Numbered from the stretch's first letter, positions 12,361 through 24,894 are shown. The stretch is DNA of 64,000 bases from Cenococcum geophilum 1.58 (GCA_001692895.1 KV748186.1:2843785-2907784); one strand, 5' to 3'. Program-made: numbers and translations. The notes: generated by a model from the sequence alone, not told the origin.

Positions 12361-13092
12361 TAACTTCACGAAAATCTTCCAAAACTATTATTATTAAATC
12401 CATTATCCACGTAAGACAAGGTTATATGCAAGGTAGTTATAAGGTCTATTTTTATATTGTTGTAAGGGAGTGGTTCTTGTAAAACCGTCAAAAACAGAAC
12501 AAGTCGCAGCAGGTATTGGTGATTAAGCACATAAACAAGTCCGTGCTCGATCTCAAGATATACAAGACTGCCATCCCACTCGTCGCCTGCCGAGCATCCC
12601 TCCCAATCTGTGAGCCATTCTTCACGGTCTGTCGCTGCCATGGGCCCTCTAGACCTCTGAGCTTCTCAGCAACCTTTTTTCCCTTTTCGCCGTCCGGGCA
12701 ATTTTTACATACCTGTCGCTCCTGTTGTAAAGCTCGCCTTAATGCACCAGTAACAGATAGAGGGTAAGATATTGCATAGACAACGATTCTACGTGACTTA
12801 GCAATGTTGTTTTGCGGCGAGGCCTCTCTTATGCATGGCACCAAAAAAAAAATTTCCAAGGCATTCCGCATGTACTAAGACAGCAACTTTTGTGTTGAAT
12901 TTTACGGATGAACATAAACGACTGCGAGTCGCTTACATCCGGTGTTAATTTATATACGAATCACACTCATAAGAATGCCAACAATGATGCCCGTCTCTAT
13001 TGTGTTGGAGATCTAAAACACGCTCAAATCCACACACTCGCAAGCCAATTCATCGCGCCCAACAACCTTGCTGGAGGGGTCCACGTCATCAA
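12361..13092. other. Gap downstream of the PX-domain gene; weak coding signal only
   Basis: An open frame on the minus strand at 12488-12871 (127 codons) includes a plausible charged stretch (ERQVCKNCPDGEKGKKVAEK), and a GTATGTAAAAA splice donor could lie within it. It resembles no family I know and may be a fragment. The part next to 13093 should be the 3' untranslated region of the PX-domain gene. Confidence 0.35.
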
Positions 13093-16000
13093 CTACTCTG
13101 CCAAAACCGATCTAAGCATGGCCAAGAAACTCGGGTGGAGCTTCTTCAACTCGGATATTGGAGGTTTCTTTGGCTCGCCTGCCGTTCTCCGGAGGCGCTC
13201 TTGTGTCTTCGCTCTCCGTTTCCTTTCGACCACGATAGGGTCTGCAATTTCCTCGTCCTCGAGACCGCTGTCGCTTTCGTCGTAGCTGCCTTCCTCGTCG
13301 AGTTCGAGGTCTTGCAGATCGAGCTGGGAAGTCGTTACCAAATTAGCACCCGTCGATAGCATAGAACTAGCCCGGATTGAACTGGAATTGAGGGAAGCGA
13401 AATGATTTCATGAGCAAAGACGAAACATGCAGGACCAACCTCGTTAATTCCAAAATCACTTGTTTTAAATGCACTCATCCCAGGCATCATGTCTATTGCG
13501 TCATCCCCTCCACCGGAGGCCATCTTCTGCCTCGTCTTATCTTGGTGCCACTTCTTACGCGCAGTTTGCCACCGAATCAGTGAGTTGATTTCTCGAATCG
13601 CCAACTGCTTGTCAATTGCGTTGGAATCCATTGCGCCCTGGAAAAGTGCGTTCATATCCAGTTTACCACCCTCTCTAGGGCCCTTACGGAGGAATTCAAG
13701 AATACCTTCCAGCCAACCCATGAGCTGGTCAAAGAGGCCATTGTCATGGATGTGCACTTCGTGTACAAACTTGTAGAAGTTATGTTCGTGCCGCGCGCAG
13801 AGGTCAATGAACGCTTGCACTGTTTGATTGGGGTCAGCAGAGACATCCTGGCGTTGAGCAGACTCAATGACTTTAATGGTGTCATCGACAAACAGAGCAA
13901 AATCCGTGATGCTGTTGTAAACGTTTGCAGATTTGTACACACGAACAAGTGGCTCGTAAAATATCGTGAAGAGGTCGCGGAAGAGGTGCAGTGTGGTTGG
14001 CTGAAAATAAGATTGCCATTGTCAGCATCGTAGAAAGATAAATGAAAAAACGCCGTGTACAAAGGGCTGAAAGGTCCTACCTCCTCTATAATCTGCAACA
14101 TCATTGTCTTGTCGCGCTGTCGCATGTAGAGCTTGAGAAGCTGCTTTAGATGGGCGAAGAGCTCGGCGCCCTGCCGCATTTCTTCATCAATCTGCTCTAA
14201 AGTATTAGTGATGTTTTTATGACTATTGTCCCTACGTTTGAGGGCTACAGACGTTTTCCACGGCGTTGTTCCAAGCTACATAAGCATTGAAGACCCTGCC
14301 AATTTGCTCTGGTGGAAGTTCAGGGCTGAAGTACTCGGAGCGCAGGATAGCCACCACAATATCTACTCCATCTGTTTCGGCCTCGCTTCGAATCGCATTC
14401 TTAGTTTCCTCGTCAGCGTCGGTGAATGCTTTGATCTTGTCGCAGAGAACAGGGTCATTTATTTTCGTTGTTGAGAGGGTGTCTATCGATTTCTGCACTG
14501 ACTTGACGCCATCGCTGATTGCCATGCCAAATATTCGCTGCATGAGTGATCGTGCACCAAATGGCTGCGCAAGGAAGAGGTCCAGGACTCCGCTCATGAC
14601 CGCGGCTGGGTTTGCAATCCGGATAACGTTTTTGAGGACGGTATATGGTACCAGTGAGTGGATACGTTTTGCTTGGGCAAAAAGCTCGGGAGAATTGTCT
14701 TCGGCAAGGAAGAGATGATAGATGGTTGCTGCGACTCTGCGAAGAATAAGTCTACACGGTATTCATTCGTTTATCAGGCCATTCGGAACGTACTCTATTC
14801 TTAGCCACTCTGCAAATTTCTGGTACTCTGGCTTAAGTTCCGAAATTGTGTTCTTCACTCGGATCTCCTGGAACAGGTGGGATAAGCCGTCTGCGAAGAA
14901 AACCATTTAGTTGATTTCAGGGTGATAAATAGATCATCCAACTGTACTCACTTCTTTCAACAATTTCCCTCCTAAAATTTTCCATATGCACGTCGAGCTC
15001 TTGTGCTCTTTTCCTTGCAATCTCGTAAAATTGCCTCTGCTCCTCGATGCGTTTCTCATCCATTTCCTTCCGTCGTTCGATGTCTTCGAGCTCCTCCTCA
15101 TTTAATTTTATTGGATCCCCAGTCAAGAATTCAATCATAGCATTCGATTGTGCTATTGTCTCGTTTTGGAGGAATGTACGCAAGAATGCTCTTAATGAAA
15201 CTCGTTGCTCCTCTCTATAGAGGATCCGTGACTCTCGGTATGCAACATTGTCAGTTGACGCTCGCGGAGAGCGGCTGTTACGCAGTGAAGTCGCTGACGC
15301 ATTCTGCCTGTGATTGCTGAAGATATATCCTCGGAGACCGCCATTGTTGCCACTGTCGTAGGGCTCAGGCGCGGCAGTATCTTGGGTCGATCCTGACGAC
15401 ATGGACTCGGCATCATCATCTGGCTCGGACCGAAGCAGAGAATTGCTCTTGTTCTTCCTAGGCAAAGGGGCAAGAACCTTCCCTGGTAATTCTAGTCTTA
15501 TCCGTTTGTGCATATGAACGAAATCAGAATAACGGCGTCCCACGTATATCTCTGGCTTGCCCGCCTGTTTCACTCGAATGAGAAACTCCTTTGGGAGCAT
15601 TAGCAATCCTTTTACACCCGGAGAATCGATAAGCTGGCATATCGAGATAACTTACTGCGTGCGTGTGATACCTAACGTGCTTCTTGACAGACATTGTCCG
15701 CACTCCTGCCACATTGACGTCCCAGCCATTTATCTCATGCCCACTCGGAACGTTTATCACGAGCCCATTTTCACTCGCACCACGTTCTACGATCTCCATC
15801 TCTGAGAAACGAATTCGTTCTTCATACCCAGACGCAGTGGGTATACCGGATACCATCATTAGCTCGACCAACTTTTCAGCCTTGAGAGCTAGCTTCCTCC
15901 TCTTAGTTTCTTCTAGGCGGTCTTCCGAGGACGATATGTGTTTATTTGCGAAAGATTCCAGGAACTGCAAAGCCATAAAGACCCGAGTCAGCAACTATAC

Positions 16001-16526
16001 ATTAGCGCGGGGCACCGCAGGCGACGCACAACTTGCAACTTGTCCTGCCAAAACTCCTTCTCCCTGGCCTGATCCAAAAAAGGGAAGTTGCGAACATGGT
16101 GTACGAATATGTAGCGAAGTATAGGAAGCTCCGAGTCCTCTGGGGCTACCTCGCCGGCATCCGAGCGGAATGGTGCTCCAAACCTCTGAAGAGCTGTGGG
16201 GGATGATAACTCTAATATTTCGTATTTCGTCTGCTGAGAAATGAGTTCTCGCTTCAAGTCTACAAGGACATTAGGATTAGGTTCTGAGAAGTTCTAGGTT
16301 GTCGCTGCTTACAATGCTCTTGTTTGCCCGTCAGGATAGATCCCTCTGGCGGGACGGAAAAAGCCGATAGTTTTGAGAAATTAGAGGTGCCCGATCTTTT
16401 GGGACGCGGTCTCTCCTCTGGCATTTGTACAGGTTCACCAAAGTTAGGGGCTGAAGGTTTATTGTCTATCGTTGTTGGCTCAATAGACCCGTTGAGAGCG
16501 AGGGCTGGGGGAGTTCTTTTAGCCAT
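13093..16526 (-). CDS. PX-domain protein of the fungal YPR097W type
   Basis: Nine exons: 16526-16313, 16259-16030, 15964-15656, 15588-14952, 14890-14794, 14751-14253, 14194-14081, 14000-13440, 13323-13093. They join in one frame of 963 residues. The N-terminal part (LKRELISQQTKYEILELS, PILRYIFVHHVRNFPFL) fits the PX-associated PXB region. The PX domain follows, split by a Ser-rich insert: FLIRVKQAGKPEIYVGRRYSDF, then PLPRK and later FLRTFLQNETIAQS. A charged coiled coil and a long helical C-terminal half (DUF3818-like) come next, ending in an acidic-basic tail. PX domains bind phosphoinositides, so the protein probably works on membranes, perhaps in lipid or sterol traffic as proposed for the yeast relative. 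The donor sites at 14252 (GTCTGT) and 13439 (GTTGGT) are weak, but only these keep the frame. Confidence 0.9.
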
Positions 16527-17422
16527 AATGGCACTAGCGAAGGAGTCAAGGATTTAAGACGGGTGAGGCAGGGCTCAGAGAGCATAAGGGAGGGTGCTTG
16601 ATGTGAGTATGTGGGTGGGTATTGGATATGTTGACGCGTGGCTATGACGGTGCACGCAATGGGGAGTGCGGTAAAGCTTTTTGGTGATTGCGCTTGGACA
16701 AGAAAGTAGGAGCTGGGGGAGCTGGCGAGAACAAGGCCAGGGCCTTCAGTAGTCAGCAACGCAAAGCGTCACCGGGTGCAAACAACAGCGAGAAGGCCTG
16801 CATGCGCCGCTTTGAGTGGTGTTGAGTGTGACTGCATCATTGTTGACCCCAAGGTACTCCCGAACTGTGTGGAGTAGGTGGCGAGCACCAAGCACTAAGC
16901 CCCACGCCCCACTCGTCACTGCCAATGGCGCAGCGCACCCTGGCACAAGCAAGACTTCCGGTCCTCGAAGAGGAAGGAGAGATACTATCGCTACATGTTA
17001 CAGCCACCCCGCCTGGCGATGCAGTCCTTGGTCGTCTTGCCCCGGTGGACATGGCCGGTGGACAAGGCAAATGCCTTCAGACCATCCCCGCTAAAAGCTT
17101 AGCATCTCTGATCTCCACGCAGATTATCGGATGCACCCAAGAACCGCAAACACAATGTTTTGTTCCTATCTAAGACTAAATCTTACAATCCGGAGACCAA
17201 ATCCGGGCAAGCTGCCTCGTCATCGTCAGGTACACGGAAAGTATCTGACCAAGGAACCAAGAAAGAACTGGGGAAAAAGCAACCCCTGAAAACACCAGCC
17301 CTATGATGAAGCATAAACATTCTGAATGGAAAAGACCCCGCCACCAAAAATCAAGCCAAGATAGTGGCGCGCTAAGGCGCAAGAGGCACATATCGCCGGT
17401 GCATCCCAAAAAAAGTAAGGGA
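16527..17422. other. Intergenic region with the PX-gene promoter and the ARS2 3' end
   Basis: About 900 bp. The right part should hold the 3' untranslated region of the ARS2-like gene and the left part the promoter of the PX-domain gene. Several short open frames on both strands have no recognisable content. Nothing else is seen. Confidence 0.5.
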
Positions 17423-20360
17423 CTAGTAATTCAGTTCCCCATTACCGCTTCCGCCAACAGCATCAAGATCCTCATAGCTCTTCAGACTCCGTCCCTGCAC
17501 AGCTTCACGAGGGCCAACCGTCGCAGCACCACCATCCGCAAATCTTGGACCGCTGCCTGGCCTACCTCCGCCGGGACGAGGGGGGGTTAATCGGCCAGCA
17601 TTATTCCAACGCGTCTGTCGCACGTCCTTTTGCTGTCTATCATATGGACCAGTAGGCCGATTGCTAAATCTGTTTCCGGTACGCCGCATGGGCCCAGCTT
17701 GGTGCCGATCATCCTCAGTAAGACCCGGAGCACCCCAGTTGCCTGCATTCATTCCCGCTGGGCTGAAAAATGCCTGGATTGCTGCTGGATTAGGTATACC
17801 GTTGCCGACGCCAGCCGGAAAGTTGAAAGGCATCGAAGAGAGGTTAAAACCGCGAGGGGTCCCAGTAGTAGTGTGGTTATTGATGGGGAAATGACCATTG
17901 CTGTTAGCATCGCTACGTGACGGCGCAATATGTGCAGGATCTAGCACATATGTGTTAACTAAGTTGACCTATACTCTGAGAGTTAGCGTATTGTATGGAA
18001 ATCCGGAAGGTACTATACGAACATCTTGCTGAAGTTTTTCAAACCATTCAGTGTGCCTCTTTTCAACATGCTTCCTCCAGAAATGCTGTCCCTTGAATAG
18101 CTTCGTGCATTCCGGGACTTTGCAGCGCCACTTCGCCTCATCTTCCTGCTTGACATATTTGATAAGTTCGTCCTCAATGGCTTCCTCCACCGGTTTCCCA
18201 CCGAGCTTCTTAATGTCCACATTTTCTGGTTCTAAAATTTGTAATAGCTTATCTTCATATGTTTTAACCCAGTTATAGGCTCTCTGAAGCTGCTGTTGGC
18301 TTTTGCCATTTATCTTGGGGGTCTTCCTTTCCTCAGCCGGGGAATCTCCAACCTCATTTTCCCCAGAGGTCTCCTGTTTTTTGTAAGGAAACGGTTGGCC
18401 TGTAGCGGTAGCCTTGGCAGTTGACTTAGCGGCAGTTGTTAGACTAGACCGTGGTCGCCGAAGATGGCCACCAGGACATTTTCGGGTAAGCTCGTGAACT
18501 GAGTCGCTCTCGAAAACGCAGAAAAAGCAGAAGTTGAAAACGCGACGAAGGTACTCGATCAGAAGGTCCAGCCTTTTCTTTTTCGCAAGTAATTCTTCAT
18601 CATCAACTTCATCATCATATGCACCCTCATCATCATCTTCCATAGTTGCATCTTCACCTTCTTCCAGTTCTTCGGCGTCTTTTTCTTTCTTAACGCCGGT
18701 GGGAGCGTTGGCTGGAGGTTGAAGCCAGCCTTTACTACGAAGCTCCTCCACCCTTTGCTCGATCTTGGCGATCCCGTTACAATCTGGACCCAGCTCCTCA
18801 TCGAGCTTAGTCACCAGTCGTATTGCCAGTTGTAAATCTCTTTCAATTCTCTCGGGGGCTGAGAATAAGTCCCAGAGCGCCTTCTTCCTTGGTGCTGCGG
18901 GTGGTTCGTGGACTCCAACATGGCAAGTAAAGTCGCCTCGCTCTTCATCATGAATAGTCTTCCCGTTAATTTCCGCTAGCGCTTTTTGTGCGGTGCCGGT
19001 GGGAACATCAGTTTCGGAGCGAGCAGTGCCCTCTTCAGCGTCCTCGTCGTCCTCGTCACGACCATCGCCCCGCTCATCCTTCATGGGTTGGTCTGTGTCT
19101 GGGTTCAATATCACCCAGCCAATTCGATGGCATTTCTTAAGAGGATTGGGGTCGCTCAAACTAAGCCATTTGAACCCTCCGGCACTCTCTCCTAAGTGCT
19201 CTTTGCAGAAAGCTTCCATCTTTTCTCTGCTAACTGTAGGTGCAATTGTTTTGATGAGAAGGGTTGGTTGAAGGGAAGCCTCATCGCGGAGGTCTCCGCC
19301 CCTAGAAGGTAATAAATCCCCTACACCAAGAACCTCGTTAGCGGCAGTGGTTTCGCCTTCCTCTTTCTCAACAATTCCTCCAGCGCCATTACTCTCGTTC
19401 TTGTAAATGCCCTCCAGTGTAAATTCATCGAAGACGCCTGCCTCTAGGTTCCGCTCCCATTCGCCATACATGGCATATCTGAACTCTGAGAGCTTCTGGC
19501 GAAATTTCGCCTTGCTTTCTGGATCATATCGCTCCTTGAACCACTCTTCGCCCTTGTGTTGCTGAACGAATGTCCTCGCCATTTGAACTTGGAGTTTCTC
19601 TTTATATGTGTCATAGGCAGCTTGAATTTGCTCCCTCTCTTTGCCCCGCTCCTCTCGCGCCTCCCGCTCGCCTTTAAGCCGATCTGGCTTTCGGCCGCCA
19701 TTCTTCGCACGTTCGCGTTCCTCCTTTATCAATTGCTCCATGCGCCACCATTCGGCGAAAAAGTTGAAACCAACTTGATATTCCAATGTCATGGGATTGG
19801 GAAGCGGATTGGTAACGAACAGTGGTGCAGAAGGTTCCTGGCCGGGGACATAGCGATCGATCCCAGCTTGCACAGGCGGGGGCGACGAGCGGCGACGATG
19901 AAGGTCATCGCGTCCACGATAGTAATCATCCCTCGGTAGCCTGTCGGGCTGATATCTATCAATCGCTTGCGGTGATCGCGAACGCCCACGGTTAAGGCGA
20001 GGCCGGCGGTCGGCAAGGCCTATTCAAGGATTGTGAGTATATATATTCGAACGGAACAAAGCTGCGAATCGATAACAGGGCTGGAAATTGAGCCATAGAA
20101 CGGCGCTTCGGAAGTGATGACAACTGACGAGGAGAAATAGGCAACAGGAAGAATGAAGTTTTCACGTGAACTCAGTAAAAGTAAAATATGAATATGAAGA
20201 GGTAATGCGCGCCACATTGTGAAGGCAGTATCCTGAGCTTACCAGGAGATCGTCGCCTGTAGGAATCAATGGCTGGTCGGGCGGAGTCGTCACGAGTGCT
20301 ATAGACTGCGTCAACATTGTCCAAAAGTAGAATGTGATAAGCATACGTGTATGAGTCCAT
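17423..20360 (-). CDS. ARS2/SERRATE-like zinc-finger protein
   Basis: Three exons, 20360-20243, 20019-18023 and 17968-17423, give 886 residues in one frame. ARS2/SERRATE proteins link the nuclear cap-binding complex to RNA processing, RNA decay and small-RNA pathways. The N-terminus is Arg/Ser-rich with repeated IDRY (AIDRYQPDR, GIDRYVPGQ). The conserved SERRATE region follows: LEYQVGFNFFAEWWRMEQ, FVQQHKGEEWFKERYDP, FRYAMYGEWERNLEAGVFDEF. An acidic stretch (EELEEGEDATMEDDDEG) lies before the C2H2 finger KWRCKVPECTKLFKG..HFWRKHVEKRH near residue 670. The last exon is rich in Gly, Pro, Asn and Arg (GRLTPPRPGGGRPGSG). Exon 1 is set by a good donor (CTCCTG/GTAAGC) after AIDSYRRRSPG. A 41-nt intron-like stretch inside exon 1 (GTATGC..GCAG) would break the frame if removed. 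Confidence 0.92.
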
Positions 20361-21261
20361 TGTTAATGAACGGGTGCTTGGAATAGCTGCAATTCCGAGG
20401 GCGGCACAGGCGAGGGGTCGCTCAATTAGCTGAGTATCTTGACCGCGGAAGCTAAAGGTTGAAGGAGCGGTGAGGATGAAAGACCATGAGGCCGGACAAG
20501 CCGACTATGAGTGTGAGAAAGCACCGGCCCGTCAGGTGATTGCGTCGGAGGATGAGTGAAGGACAATCGTCCAGGAGAAGCTGTTTGCCAACATGACCTC
20601 GCGTTAGAGAAGCACGTCAAGATAATGAAGGACGGAGAGTAAAGGATATGGACTAGGACAAGCAGGAGGGTTAAGTGAAGTAGAAACGACAATAGGACAC
20701 CGGCTGACGATGCAGTCGCAGTCGCAGCGTTTTGATTGTCCCCAAGAAATGAAGGAGAAGAGAAGAGGCTGGGCAGGTAGGGCGGCAACGAGGCCGCGAA
20801 CAAGGGGAAGGACAAGCCAAGGTAGGTTTTGAACGGGTGGAGACGACGAACAATAAGGTAGAGACGTGGCTAAACAAGCAGCGCCTGCACTCACGATGTG
20901 CTGATGTCCTGGCGGAGAGAAGTCCAGGTGTTGCAGGATGGGGGTTTGGTGAGGCGGAGAGGCTGTCGGGCGAGGTTCGCATGCGCCGCGTCGAAGAACG
21001 CTAGATGAATGGGGATGGTGCCAGTGGCCGGTTAAGGGTCCGCCTTGTGAAGCTGGCCGAGCAGCTATAATCAGAGCAGCAACGCCCCGGTTTTATGCAG
21101 CAATTGCTCTCTGCGCTTTGAAACGTTAAGAGGAATCAGTCAAGCCCTCTTCTTGCGCAGGTACACTGCCAAAAGCGCCACGACGCCTGGAACCAACTCC
21201 AGCTGTCTCAACTGCAAGCACGTCTACTATACCTATTCTTAGCTATAACTTCGGATCCATC
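20361..21261. promoter_or_regulatory. Promoter region of the ARS2-like gene
   Basis: About 900 bp between the ARS2-like start and the dead TspO/MBR gene, which point away from each other. Purine-rich on the plus strand, meaning pyrimidine-rich upstream of ARS2. No coding sequence is recognised. Confidence 0.45.
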
Positions 21262-22216
21262 ATGACCTCCTTCATCCCCTCCCTGGCTCTCCCCAGCTTT
21301 GTCTTTGAGCAACTTGCAATCTCGATCCTGCTGGGACGGGCGTCGGGTATTCGACTCGCCGTACGTTCAGCCATACTTCTGATTGGTCTGGCGTCTCCAC
21401 TAACTTGTTCTCATGACTGCAGCAGACAAAACGCAGAAAACATATCGTGCACTAAAACACCTCCCTTAAACCCTCCAGCGCAGGCCTTTAGCCCAGTATA
21501 GACTTTCCTATACGCCGTCATAGGCTACGCTGCCTACCGAGCATAGTCAACAGGCATAAGCTCGTTTAACCTAAATAAGACTAATCTAGCAGAGGTTCGT
21601 CGTTTAGGCTTTGCCAATTAAGCTCTTCCTTGAGAAATCATATTCTTCTTTAATGATCTATCTTGCTCCTGATTGCCGCCGGAGAATTGGAATGCGGACT
21701 GCATTCCTAGAGTTCCTGGAAAGGAAATAGAAAGCGTTTCATATGCTCAATTTCAAATATTCAACCGGCATTCGTGGGCCAGGACAGCACCGTTTTGTCT
21801 CCCACTATCATTGTAGTTTCTCTGCTGTTACCAGACACAGTCATTCTGAATTTTAACTTGCTAACCGTTCTCTCCTACCCAGCAAGGCGCAACTCTCTAT
21901 ACTATCCAGCTTGGCCTGAACCTGATTTGGATGCCTCTCTTCTTCGGTCTGGCCGCCCAATAGAAGCCACTGTAGATATCGTCGCCCTAACTGGTGTGAC
22001 CGGCTATCTTGCTTACACCTGGGGCCAGGTCGACCTGATTGCCGGGTGGACCCTTATTTGGGCTGGTTAAGCTTCGCCACTTAAGTGTATGTACAGTGTC
22101 AGTCTACTCTAGAAATTACTGCAATAAGTCTCGTGCTAACATTTAATGAGCAGGCCGGATATAGCTGTCTCAACAACTGGGACTTCAGCATTGTGCAAAC
22201 CGGCAAGGACGTCTGA
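21262..22216 (+). pseudogene. Dead TspO/MBR (peripheral benzodiazepine receptor-like) gene
   Basis: TspO/MBR proteins are small five-helix membrane proteins that bind tetrapyrroles or sterols. The remnant starts MTSFIPSLALPSFVFEQLA. After a likely intron from 21361 (GTACGTTCAG..CTGCAG) it continues DKTQKTYRALKH and, after a frame shift, PPLNPPAQAFSPV, then a TAG where the conserved Trp of the family is expected. TFLYAVIGYAAYRA is followed by another TAG at a Trp position. After a second probable intron come GATLYTIQLGLNLIWMPLFF, a frame shift to GRPIEATVDIVALTGVTGYL, another shift near 22055, and the end LNNWDFS..TGKDV with TGA at 22214-22216. Loss through TGG-to-TAG changes fits RIP, although this is not obviously repeat DNA. 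Confidence 0.88.
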
Positions 22217-22706
22217 AACGTTGGTTGAACCTGGCTCCTCCTTTTACCTCAATGGACTGTAGAAAGTGCGATTTTAGGGAAATGGATTCTAAAATGCTCA
22301 GAATTGGACCATAGGGTCATTAAAGCCCTAGTCGTTGAACCTAACGTTTTTGTTGATTCCACACTTTTGCTATCGTGCTGCTGCAGCTTCCTTTGTGGAC
22401 TTGGCTCAACCCACTCCATCTGCTCTAGCCTGCTTCAAGCTCTTCCCTTCCTCCACGCCAAGTCCCGCAATTTCATCTAATTGAGCGCATTGATCTGTAG
22501 AAAGTATAGCGGGATATATTACTAGTAATACGTTACCAACCGAATGCGTCAACTGGGTAACTCTTAGTATTATTGATGAGTTACACTTGTGGCTTGGTGG
22601 ATAATTATGATAAAGTTTTAGAGAAACTAGAACCGGCAGGGCCATTAATTCAAAGTCCTCAGTAGATAATTTACACGTGGTGATGCTAGAACTGTAAACG
22701 CAAATA
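22217..22706. other. Intergenic, no gene seen
   Basis: 490 bp between the dead TspO/MBR gene and the stop of the coiled-coil membrane protein. AT-rich in its second half (about 22500-22700), where it should hold the 3' untranslated region of that gene. No repeat was recognised. Confidence 0.4.
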
Positions 22707-23893
22707 CTATAACTCATCGAATATACGTAATCTAGGGTCATCATCTATAGAGGGCTTAGAGCTAAAGACAGTAGAGGGCGTAAAACTACTTGTCGTTGCC
22801 GCATGAACACTGCGGAGCATTTCTTTCGCCGGAGGAGACATTGAAGCCTCAATAGGGTTTATCTTGGCGCCAGAAAGTGCACTGACGGATATTATATCGT
22901 CCGTTTCGAGAAGTCTGAAGTGTTGTAAGAGAAAAAAAGCCACGCAAAGTACCGTAAGCGTCCCAAGAATGCCCCAAAGGAGTCTTAGACGTCCTACAAA
23001 GCCACTAGTTAGCAACTGTATACTCCATAACATCAAGTTATTTCCTCATGCAAAACATACGACTCATTTTGGCTTCCCACTCGCCCTCGATCCTCTCCCT
23101 CGCCTCCACGTGCCTCCTCGCTTCTTCCAACCTCGCATTGAGAGCGTCGGCTTTCTCCCTGCCCGCTTTTATGCGTGTCTCTAACTTCTCTATTTGTTGT
23201 TGTTGTACCTCAAACCCATTAAAGACATTGATCTGCCCTTCTACCTCTCCTTGGAATTCATCCGCATCGTTCTGGAAGCTTTCGTGCAGTTCTTTTGTCA
23301 AAGCCGAGAGTTCCTGGAGACCGCCAATGGTGGATCGAAGCATTGAGAGTTTCTCCAGGATCGAGTAATACGTATCATCTAGACGCCGTGTTGTCTTGAG
23401 GGAATGTTCAGACAACGCTTGGAGGGAAGAGCGGAGTTCTCTGGGCAACGTGTTAGACCTCTTTGTCCGGAATGTTACAAGCTTTTGCTGCTTACTCCTC
23501 CCTTGCCTTCGCCTTCGCCCGCTCCTTAACAACATCCTCTGGCCGCGCTGGCTTCGGCTGAGAAAGAGTTGATTCAACACTTCCGTCTGTTTTCACAATG
23601 CTTTCACGCCTGCTTTCGGAGAAGCTCTGCGCAGGTGAGTGGTTGGAACTGCGACTAGCCTGCTTCAGCAAGTCACCAAAACTTGAAGGTGGATGCAGCT
23701 GGATTGCTGATTGGGTTGTATCCTTCGCATGATGATGATGGTGGTGCCTATGAGGATGGTGGAGTGAGTGGAGATGCGGCTTTTTCAACGATAGTGGAGC
23801 TGTGCTGACTCGCCCGGGCGCGGCCGGTTTTAGTGTGTTTGATCGAGAGAATGGGGGCGGCTTTTGCCGGTCAGGCGGGTTGAAAGTTTCCAT
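22707..23893 (-). CDS. Unknown coiled-coil protein with one C-terminal membrane segment
   Basis: Three exons, 23893-23496, 23440-23061 and 22993-22707, with introns of 55 and 67 nt, give 354 residues. I do not recognise the family. The first ~130 residues are polar and disordered, with a His-rich run (HPHRHHHHHHAKD) and Ser-rich pieces. Residues about 135-260 form a charged coiled coil (ELRSSLQALSEHSLKTTRR, QQQQIEKLETRIKAG, DALNARLEEARRHVEARE). A single hydrophobic segment near residues 264-283 (LLWGILGTLTVLCVAFFLL) is followed by ~70 polar residues. This layout suggests a protein anchored in an organelle or nuclear-envelope membrane with its coiled coil in the cytosol. The first ATG in frame is used; upstream there is only a non-ATG extension. 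Confidence 0.75.
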
Positions 23894-24414
23894 GTCATGG
23901 TGGTGATGGAGTGTTCGGAGGCATCGAGGCTGGCGAGTATGCGCACGCTTTGATGTGGGCCGTACGGGAAAACGATCACGAATCACGGATCACAGATCAC
24001 GGATTACCTGAAATGGTAACTAGGGTACATAACAACGCTAGCTATAAAATAGTGTCGATGGCTATTCGGGTAAGCTAATGAGAGGGCTTTATGAAGTCGC
24101 CCATTATCTGTAAAGACTTATCGAATCTCTCAAGCAAAGTTCCGACATCCACGACCCCAATAGTTCTCCGATTCCTTACTTTCCACACATCCCCGTGCGA
24201 GCACTGCTCCTTTTTGCGTTTCTGTATCCAAACGGCTACTTTATGCAAGACCCGTCTCGGATAATTACAGCTGTATTTGCAAACACTGTCGTAGTAGTTA
24301 TACCCATCGTACTCTCAGGGAATAGGTTATTCCTACGACCTAATGGTTGGGTCTTTCATGATTGAGACAACGTCCCAGGCGTAGAGCTTTCGAGAGTATC
24401 TCGAAAGAGAAACT
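23894..24414. other. Intergenic: promoter of the coiled-coil gene and 3' end of CGR1
   Basis: 521 bp. Just upstream of 23893 there is a short direct repeat (AATCACGGATCACAGATCACGG) around 23980-24003. Nothing else is recognised. Confidence 0.4.
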
Positions 24415-24894
24415 TCAAGATTTGAGCATCTTATTCCGTTTCTCCCTCCTCCTTAGTCGTTCCACCCGCTTTCGGTGCATCTTTGTTTCCATCTTCTGGA
24501 ATCGTTCCCTCTCCTCTTTTGCGGTCCTCTTATCCTTGATGGCTTGTATTCGCCTCTATACAATCCTAGTTAGATGCTAATCCCCAGCTTGCGCAGTGTG
24601 CAGAATACTTGTCGTTCAGATTCTTTCTCGTCCTTCATTTCCTTCTCTTTGGCCTTCACTGCCGCAAGGGCCTTCCTTTCTTCGGCGCGCTTCTCGTATG
24701 AAGTCTGGCCCGCCCTAGGTCGAAAAGCTGATTTCTGCTGGTGCCATTGCTTACCTGTGAAGGGCCCATTATCAGCTGGGTTGCATTGCCAATAGAGAGA
24801 TTACTTAAACACCATTTTTACGTATCCCCTGCACGGCCAGAACGGCTTCGGCCGACGCAGCAGCAGGATGGGCAGCAGTAGGCTGTAAGAACAT
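24415..24894 (-). CDS. CGR1: rRNA-processing protein Cgr1
   Basis: Small basic nucleolar protein needed for processing of the 60S pre-ribosomal RNA. Exons 24894-24813, 24754-24609 and 24555-24415, with introns of 58 and 53 nt, give 122 residues, the usual length of the family. Conserved sequence: [16 protein letters not shown] across the first splice, [18 protein letters not shown] at the end of exon 2, and in exon 3 [19 protein letters not shown] and [20 protein letters not shown], the Cgr1 signature. The protein is almost entirely charged and helical. The first exon is less conserved, so the start ([14 protein letters not shown]) is the least certain part. It is divergent from the ornithine carrier gene. 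Confidence 0.92.

Noticed and set aside
20243..20360. 41-nt intron-like stretch (GTATGC..GCAG) in exon 1 of the ARS2-like gene
   Set aside because: Removing it shifts the frame into a stop, whereas leaving it in keeps the conserved start in frame.
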